From the NCBI GenBank assembly GCA_947177105.1, contig CAMWTF010000043.1, forward strand, positions 1 through 10,968: a stretch of DNA of 10,968 nt, written 5' to 3'. The translations under genes and the position numbers were made by a program. Shown piece by piece: positions 7,256 through 10,968 of the stretch (its first letter is position 1; every line of letters begins with the position of its first letter). The notes under the pieces were generated by a model that was not told the DNA's origin, ran no database searches, and saw nothing but the letters and a program-made list of their open reading frames with translations. Origin of the DNA: an uncultured Lachnospiraceae bacterium (GTDB lineage: Bacteria; Bacillota; Clostridia; Lachnospirales; Lachnospiraceae).

Positions 7256-7284
7256 ATTATATATAAAATTTTCAAAAAAGTCCA
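7256..7284 (-). promoter_or_regulatory. Candidate sigma-A promoter of the atp operon
   Basis: On the minus strand TGGACT (7284-7279) and TATAAT (7261-7256) are separated by exactly 17 bp. The -10 is a perfect consensus; the -35 matches at 4 of 6 positions. The expected start, 7 nt after the -10, is base 7249, the A of the atpZ ATG. The region is AT-rich, so a chance match is possible. Confidence 0.45.
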
Positions 7285-7338
7285 GCATAAGCAAACAATA
7301 TCCCTTAAAAATTCTATAATTTTTTCCAAAAAATAAAG

Positions 7339-7367
7339 TTGACTTATGCACATGCACATTGTAGTAT
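7339..7367 (+). promoter_or_regulatory. Sigma-A promoter of the DUF402 gene
   Basis: TTGACT (7339-7344) and TAGTAT (7362-7367) are separated by 17 bp, with expected start near 7374 and an AGGAGG site at 7387-7392 just before the gene. The spacer contains a tandem hexamer (ATGCAC twice, 7346-7357), which might be a binding site. The promoter is back-to-back with that of the atp operon but does not overlap it. Confidence 0.65.
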
Positions 7368-7396
7368 CATTTTAACAGACAAAAAAAGGAGGCCCT

Positions 7397-7876
7397 ATGA
7401 GCGAATTACAATTGTACCGCAGACGCCTGCTCCCCGCCGAGTGTATACTACTGAAGGATGATGTCATCGTAAAGCAGACGGAGGATCTGATCATTACCTC
7501 CTGGAAGACCCTGAATCCCAAGATTGCCTTCAGCCACGGCTGCTCCTGCTATTTTCTAAAAGAAGGTTTCAAAATCAGTAAATTCTACCGGCAAAACAAC
7601 ACTTTGCTGTACTGGTATTGCGACATTGTAGAGTATGCCCAGGACGAATCTGCCCATACTCTGACAGCCACGGATCTGCTGGCTGATGTGATCGTTTACC
7701 CTGACGGCCGCACCAAGGTTGTGGATCTGGATGAGCTGGCCCAGGCTTTTGATACCGGACTGCTCACTGCCGCCCAACTCTCCGCTGCCCTGCGGCAGTT
7801 AAATCACCTGCTTACCTACATCTACAAAGATAAGTTCGATCAGCTGCAGTCACCGATAGAAAGCCTCGGACTGTAA
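7397..7876 (+). CDS. DUF402 domain-containing protein
   Basis: The 159-residue soluble protein matches the DUF402 pattern in its second half: aromatic strand LYWYCDIVEY (71-80), then a TATDLLADVIVYPDG segment (90-104), and VVDLDELAQAF (108-118). The acidic residues D93, D97, D110, D112 and E113 are placed as in family members that use metal to cleave nucleoside di/triphosphates or related phosphoesters (for example FomD and a staphylococcal nucleoside phosphatase). A phosphatase role here is inference. It is the only plus-strand gene, with its own promoter and a strong AGGAGG site 4 nt before the ATG. Its last codons form the left arm of a perfect hairpin whose loop holds the stop codon. Its position between upp and the atp operon interrupts the order seen in Bacillus. 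Confidence 0.8.
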   Translation: MSELQLYRRRLLPAECILLKDDVIVKQTEDLIITSWKTLNPKIAFSHGCSCYFLKEGFKISKFYRQNNTLLYWYCDIVEYAQDESAHTLTATDLLADVIVYPDGRTKVVDLDELAQAFDTGLLTAAQLSAALRQLNHLLTYIYKDKFDQLQSPIESLGL

Positions 7877-7890
7877 AAACGTCCGAGGCT
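7862..7890. terminator. Hairpin between convergent genes, possible bidirectional terminator
   Basis: AGCCTCGGAC (7862-7871) and GTCCGAGGCT (7881-7890) form a perfect 10-bp GC-rich stem with a 9-nt loop that contains the DUF402 stop codon. It lies between the ends of two converging genes, where a shared terminator is expected. Neither side has a real U-run (only TTTCT on the minus strand), so it is a weak intrinsic terminator at best, or an mRNA 3'-end protector. Confidence 0.5.
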
Positions 7891-7900
7891 CCTGTGTCAG

Positions 7901-9073
7901 TTAATAGAAAATATGCCCTCCTATGGAGATGCCTGTTAATCCCGGTATAGGAGTGCGAAAATACACGCAGTTCCCCACATTGCTCAAGCCGGACATGGCT
8001 TCTTCCGCCGCTTTATAGCAGTCGGCATTGGCCTTGTTGTCCGCCAGCGCCAGCGCCAGTCTGCCGCTGCCCACCGGGGAGAATTGCTTTTTCTGATAGA
8101 TCACGCCCAGCACCGTGTCAGGATAGACACTGCTGAGCATCCGATTGATTACCACGGCGCCCACCGCCAGTTTTCCTTCATAGGGTTCCCCACCCGCTTC
8201 GCAGTAAATCAGATTGGCAAGCAGATACAGATCCCCGTCTGCAAAAGTCACATCTGAGATATTGCGCCAGGTGGCATTGGCTGCCCGCTGGGACATGGCG
8301 ATTTCCTGCTGCAGTTTCTTTTTGAGTGATTCCAGGTCCTCCTCCAGCTTTTTTAAATCAGCCTCATATTCCCTGGCCTCCGCCTCCGCGTCTGATATCT
8401 GGTCCGCATAGTCTGCCATGCGGTTGCTGGTCTGGCTGATCAGGCCGGATACCCGGCTCTTCTCTGTCTCCGCCTGCACCTTCAGGTAGTCCAGTTCCTC
8501 GATCTCCTGCTGCAGTCTGATTTCCTCGGACTCAATGAACTCCCGGTTTGCGATAATCTGGTCCAGCATCTCATCGTCCGCTTCCGCAATGCGCTCTGTA
8601 TATATGGAGAGATTCAGAAACCTTGCAAAGCTTTCCCAGCTAAAGAAAGCATCCAGCAAATTTTCCTGGCCCATCTCGTAGGCATATTGTATCCTCTTCT
8701 CCATACAGGCATACTGCCATTGCTCTTTGACTCTGGCATCCTCCAACGCCTGGGCAGTATCCGCAATCTCCTGTTCCTTATCCCCGATTTGCTGTTCCAG
8801 TTCTGTCAGGCGGTCGCTGATTGCTGTCAGCTGCTCATTCAGATCTGCCAACTGCCGTTTCAGAGATTTCTGTTCCCCCTTCAAGCCGTCCAGCTCCTGC
8901 TGGTTAGCATCCATCTGGTCTTCCAGTTGATCCTTCTCCTGCTCTTTTTCCTCTATCTCCTGCCTGGTGGAGCTGGTGGCATACGAAGGAAACGGTACGC
9001 TGACAAGCATCAGCGCCGCCGCCACTAAAAACGCAATCCTCCGTTTTGTTCCACGCTTAAAATATGTTTTCAT
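7901..9073 (-). CDS. Secreted cell wall hydrolase: PcsB/CwlO-like coiled coil plus SleB domain
   Basis: The 390-residue product has a typical signal peptide (KRGTKRR, then a hydrophobic core to about residue 27, cleavage likely after SYA at 32). A long coiled coil follows at about 35-118 and 160-262. It is interrupted by an YAYEMGQENLLDAFFSWESF segment (130-149) that resembles the N-terminal domain of PcsB/CwlO wall hydrolases. The C-terminus (about 280-390) is a SleB-type hydrolase domain: IYCEAGGEPYEGKLAVGAVV (289-308), with E292 as the probable catalytic acid, QFSPVGSGR, and a final GGHIFY. SleB enzymes are lytic transglycosylases of peptidoglycan. A GTG start at 9082, overlapping the deaminase stop, would add three residues; the ATG at 9073 is taken here but the ribosome site is weak for both. 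A growth or division role, rather than germination, is inferred from the coiled coil. Confidence 0.85.
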   Translation of the reverse strand: MKTYFKRGTKRRIAFLVAAALMLVSVPFPSYATSSTRQEIEEKEQEKDQLEDQMDANQQELDGLKGEQKSLKRQLADLNEQLTAISDRLTELEQQIGDKEQEIADTAQALEDARVKEQWQYACMEKRIQYAYEMGQENLLDAFFSWESFARFLNLSIYTERIAEADDEMLDQIIANREFIESEEIRLQQEIEELDYLKVQAETEKSRVSGLISQTSNRMADYADQISDAEAEAREYEADLKKLEEDLESLKKKLQQEIAMSQRAANATWRNISDVTFADGDLYLLANLIYCEAGGEPYEGKLAVGAVVINRMLSSVYPDTVLGVIYQKKQFSPVGSGRLALALADNKANADCYKAAEEAMSGLSNVGNCVYFRTPIPGLTGISIGGHIFY

Positions 9074-9078
9074 ATTTC

Positions 9079-9567
9079 TCACAGTTCCAATTCCACTTTT
9101 CTGCCCGTTTTACGGTAAGCCACATACTCCACTCCGGCGGCATCAAACATCCTCTTGGATGCCACATTGGAAGGCGTCCCCTCATACTTGTCGCTTGCAT
9201 ATACCACCGTCTTGATGCCCGCCTGGATGATGGCCTTGGCGCACTCATTGCAGGGAAACAGGGACACATACAGCTTGGTTCCCTCCAGGGAACCGCCCCG
9301 GTAATTGAGTATGGCATTGAGTTCGCTGTGGGTCACAAAAGGGTATTTGGTGTCCAGTTCCTCCTCTCCCTCCCTTGCCCAGGGAAAACTGTCATCGGCA
9401 CAACCATTGGGAAAACCGTTATAACCCATGGACAAAATCTTGTTTTTCCGGCTGACAATACAGGAGCCTACCTGAGTGCCGGGATCCTTGGAACGCATTC
9501 CCGAAAGCTGGGCCACTCCCATAAAATACTCATCCCAGCTGATATAATCCTCTCTCTTGCCGCTCAT
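9079..9567 (-). CDS. dCMP deaminase
   Basis: The enzyme converts dCMP to dUMP, feeding thymidylate synthesis. The 162-residue product carries the zinc site of the cytidine deaminase fold: H80 and E82 in THSELNA, and C106 and C109 in FPCNECAK. GYNGFPNGC (49-57) and DPGTQVGSCIV (28-38) are typical of the deoxycytidylate family (ComEB of Bacillus). The ATG at 9567 is preceded by an AAGGGGA site about 7 nt away. It starts 11 nt after the upp stop and its stop touches the next gene, so upp, this gene and the wall hydrolase are probably one transcript. With upp it forms a small pyrimidine-nucleotide pair. Confidence 0.93.
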   Translation of the reverse strand: MSGKREDYISWDEYFMGVAQLSGMRSKDPGTQVGSCIVSRKNKILSMGYNGFPNGCADDSFPWAREGEEELDTKYPFVTHSELNAILNYRGGSLEGTKLYVSLFPCNECAKAIIQAGIKTVVYASDKYEGTPSNVASKRMFDAAGVEYVAYRKTGRKVELEL

Positions 9568-9578
9568 AGCCCGTCCCC

Positions 9579-10208
9579 TTATCTGGTACCGAAGATGCGG
9601 TCCCCTGCATCCCCCAGACCGGGTACAATATACCCATGGTCATTCAGTCTCTCATCCAGCGCGCCAATATACATGTCTACGTCCGGATGTTCCCGCTCCA
9701 TCAGTTTCACTCCCTCGGGAGCAGCGATAATACACATGAAATGGATGTTTCTGCAGCCCTTGTCCTTCAGCATCTGTATGGCCGCCGCTGAAGATCCGCC
9801 GGTGGCCAGCATGGGGTCCACCACAAACACCTCTCTGTCTGCGCAGTCGGCAGGAAGTTTACAGTAATATTCCACTGGCTTCAAAGTCTCCGGGTCACGG
9901 TACAGGCCGATGTGTCCCACTTTGGCCGCAGGAATCAGGCTCAACATACCGTCCACCATGCCAAGGCCCGCCCGCAGGATGGGCACGATTGCCATCTTTT
10001 TGCCCCTGAGTTCCTTCACTGTGGCAGAACAGATCGGCGTCTTAATCTGCACATCGTCCAACTGTAGATCTCTGGTGGCCTCATAGCAGATCAACATGGC
10101 GATCTCGCTGATAGTCTGCCTGAAATCCTTGGTGCCGGTCTCCGCCCTGCGGATAAAGCCAATCTTGTGCTGGATCAGGGGATGATCCATAATTACTACC
10201 TTTGCCAT
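9579..10208 (-). CDS. upp: Uracil phosphoribosyltransferase
   Basis: The enzyme makes UMP from uracil and PRPP in pyrimidine salvage. The 209-residue product is full length. It shows the PRPP loop VVDPMLATGGSSAA (129-142), the uracil-binding segment GYIVPGLGDAGDR (192-204), and the N-terminal MDHPLIQHKIGFIRR signature. Two ATGs stand in tandem at 10211 and 10208. The second is chosen because relatives begin MAK and because it lies 8 nt from the GAGG site, against 5 nt for the first. It is separated from rpiB by 121 nt, most of which is the insertion-like element described separately; without it the gap would be short. No PyrR-binding consensus is visible upstream. Confidence 0.96.
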   Translation of the reverse strand: MAKVVIMDHPLIQHKIGFIRRAETGTKDFRQTISEIAMLICYEATRDLQLDDVQIKTPICSATVKELRGKKMAIVPILRAGLGMVDGMLSLIPAAKVGHIGLYRDPETLKPVEYYCKLPADCADREVFVVDPMLATGGSSAAAIQMLKDKGCRNIHFMCIIAAPEGVKLMEREHPDVDMYIGALDERLNDHGYIVPGLGDAGDRIFGTR

Positions 10209-10223
10209 CATTTTTTCCTCTTA

Positions 10224-10339
10224 TTTAGAAGTTCCGCAGTTTCCCTCCCAGCACACCTGCCCGGTGATGGATATCTGGCCGCTTTGGGCGTCCGGATATC
10301 CATCAGCGCGCTGTACGGGAATCTGCTGTTTAGAAGTTC
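10224..10339 (-). mobile_element. MITE-like insertion between rpiB and upp with 11-bp target duplication
   Basis: The direct repeat TTTAGAAGTTC occurs exactly at 10224-10234 and 10329-10339. Between the copies lie 94 bp with imperfect terminal inverted repeats (10236-10252 against 10310-10326, 13 of 17 matching) and a perfect 11-bp inner inverted repeat (10265-10275 against 10295-10305). One repeat copy includes the rpiB stop codon; the other lies just before the upp ribosome site. Deleting the 94 bp plus one copy leaves rpiB and upp 13 nt apart with the Shine-Dalgarno site intact. This is what an insertion with target duplication predicts. No coding capacity is convincing. It could also be a fixed regulatory hairpin. 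Confidence 0.5.
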
Positions 10340-10758
10340 AGCATGTCCACTCTTCTCTGATGTTTTTCTTCGTTGGAGAAGGGGGTGTTCAGAAAGGTGT
10401 CCACAATGTCCAGCGCCAGATTGTCACCGATCATTCCGCCGCCCATGGCCAGCACGTTGGCGTCGTTGTGCAGGCGGGTCATCTTGGCTGACAGAGTGTC
10501 CGAACACAGTGCGCAGCGAACTCCCGGCACCCTGTTGGCCGCAATGCTGATACCGATACCCGTAGTGCAGATCACGATACCTTTCTCACAATTACCTTCA
10601 GCCACTGCCTGTGCCACCGCCTTCCCGTAGATGGGATAATCCACGGACGCCTTGCCGTCACATCCCATATCCTGATAAGGGATCTGCTTCTCCTCAAGAT
10701 ACTGAATTACTCTCTGCTTCAAATCATAACCGCCATGGTCACTTCCGATTGCTATCAT
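10330..10758 (-). CDS. rpiB: Ribose-5-phosphate isomerase B
   Basis: RpiB interconverts ribose 5-phosphate and ribulose 5-phosphate, supplying PRPP precursors. The 142-residue product has the RpiB/LacAB fold signatures: the N-terminal IGSDHGGYDLK (D7, H8), the catalytic-loop cysteine C64 in CTTGIGISIAANR, and RLHNDANVLAMGG with H97. The relevant residues for RpiB rather than LacA/LacB are present, and the neighbours (sua5, upp) match the Bacillus ywlF context. A GGAGGG site lies about 4 nt before the ATG. The last codons and stop fall in one copy of the 11-bp direct repeat, so the exact C-terminus may have been set by the insertion. Confidence 0.95.
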   Translation of the reverse strand: MIAIGSDHGGYDLKQRVIQYLEEKQIPYQDMGCDGKASVDYPIYGKAVAQAVAEGNCEKGIVICTTGIGISIAANRVPGVRCALCSDTLSAKMTRLHNDANVLAMGGGMIGDNLALDIVDTFLNTPFSNEEKHQRRVDMLNF

Positions 10759-10829
10759 AGTCCCTCCATTCCGTGCTTTTACAGCCGCTTTTATTTTATA
10801 GATATGCGTTTCTCCGCCTCTTCACCATC

Positions 10830-10968
10830 TTAATCCGCATCCTCCAGCACAATTAATCTGTGGCCCGCCGCTTTCAGCAGACGGTTCATTATCGCCTGTC
10901 CCAGCCCAGTGGTTTCAAAACATTCCGAGTATATCCATGTCACCTGCGCATCGTCGAAGTCTCTCAGT
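10830..10968 (-). CDS. ywlC: L-threonylcarbamoyladenylate synthase (Sua5/YwlC), C-terminal end only
   Basis: Only the last 45 residues are in the window; the frame is open to the right edge. The sequence contains ECFETTGLGQAIMNRLLKAA and then GHRLIVLEDAD before the TAA. The GLG-AIMNRL-KAA pattern is the end of the Sua5-specific C-terminal domain, which shorter TsaC proteins lack. The enzyme makes threonylcarbamoyl-AMP for the t6A modification of tRNAs that read ANN codons. Position directly upstream of rpiB agrees with ywlC in Bacillus. The 71-nt gap to rpiB contains a TATAAAAT box without a recognisable -35. Confidence 0.75.
   Translation of the reverse strand, partial: LRDFDDAQVTWIYSECFETTGLGQAIMNRLLKAAGHRLIVLEDAD

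Noticed and set aside
9064..9867. Plus-strand frame of 267 codons opposite the deaminase and upp
   Set aside because: It crosses two clearly real minus-strand genes and has no family signature.
10208..10303. 31-codon minus-strand frame from inside the rpiB-upp element to the upp start (overlapping its ATG)
   Set aside because: No ribosome site, several rare AGG/AGA codons, basic low-information product; it seems a by-product of the inverted repeat, though the stop-start overlap made it worth noting as a possible leader peptide.
10212..10329. PyrR-type or other known riboswitch control of upp
   Set aside because: No PyrR-binding loop consensus and no terminator with U-run; the structure is better explained by the inverted-repeat element.
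10759..10829. Promoter for rpiB from the TATAAAAT box
   Set aside because: No sequence resembling a -35 lies at the right distance, and the short gap suggests readthrough from sua5.

Overview
The window is a chromosomal segment of a Gram-positive Clostridia-type bacterium, most likely a member of the Lachnospiraceae. This is inferred from the strong purine-rich Shine-Dalgarno sites, the atpZ-atpI head of the ATP synthase operon, a DUF402 protein, and a secreted coiled-coil/SleB wall hydrolase. The gene order sua5 - rpiB - upp - (...) - atp matches the Bacillus subtilis ywlC-ywlF-upp-atp neighbourhood, so this is old core synteny rather than an accessory island. All genes but one lie on the minus strand and are described here from right to left.

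Right part (10968 to 7901): the 3' end of a Sua5-type threonylcarbamoyl-AMP synthase, then rpiB (ribose-5-phosphate isomerase B), upp (uracil phosphoribosyltransferase), a dCMP deaminase, and a secreted protein with a PcsB/CwlO-like coiled coil and a SleB hydrolase domain. rpiB, upp and the deaminase fit together as pentose-phosphate/PRPP and pyrimidine metabolism. Between rpiB and upp lies a 94-bp non-coding, inverted-repeat segment flanked by an exact 11-bp direct repeat. It looks like a small insertion, and removing it with one repeat copy restores a normal 13-nt operon gap.

Middle (7900 to 7250): a lone plus-strand DUF402 gene with its own sigma-A-type promoter. It converges on the hydrolase gene across a perfect hairpin and diverges from the ATP synthase operon across an AT-rich region of about 150 bp.

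Left part (7249 to 1): a complete F-type ATP synthase operon except for the truncated last gene: atpZ, atpI, atpB (a), atpE (c), atpF (b), atpH (delta), atpA (alpha), atpG (gamma), atpD (beta), atpC (epsilon, cut by the window edge). The c subunit carries the full set of residues known to bind sodium in Na+-translocating synthases, so the enzyme is probably Na+-coupled. Several intergenic gaps hold clear hairpins (atpI-atpB, atpE-atpF, atpA-atpG, atpG-atpD). The atpG-atpD gap holds a 98-bp segment whose ends resemble those of the rpiB-upp insert, so the two may be diverged members of one uncharacterised small repeat family.

Most of the window is well-known housekeeping content. The items worth a second look are the two related small repeats, the Na+ signature, a possible leaderless start of atpZ, and the intergenic hairpins. 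I see no CRISPR array, tRNA, rRNA, transposase or defence system.
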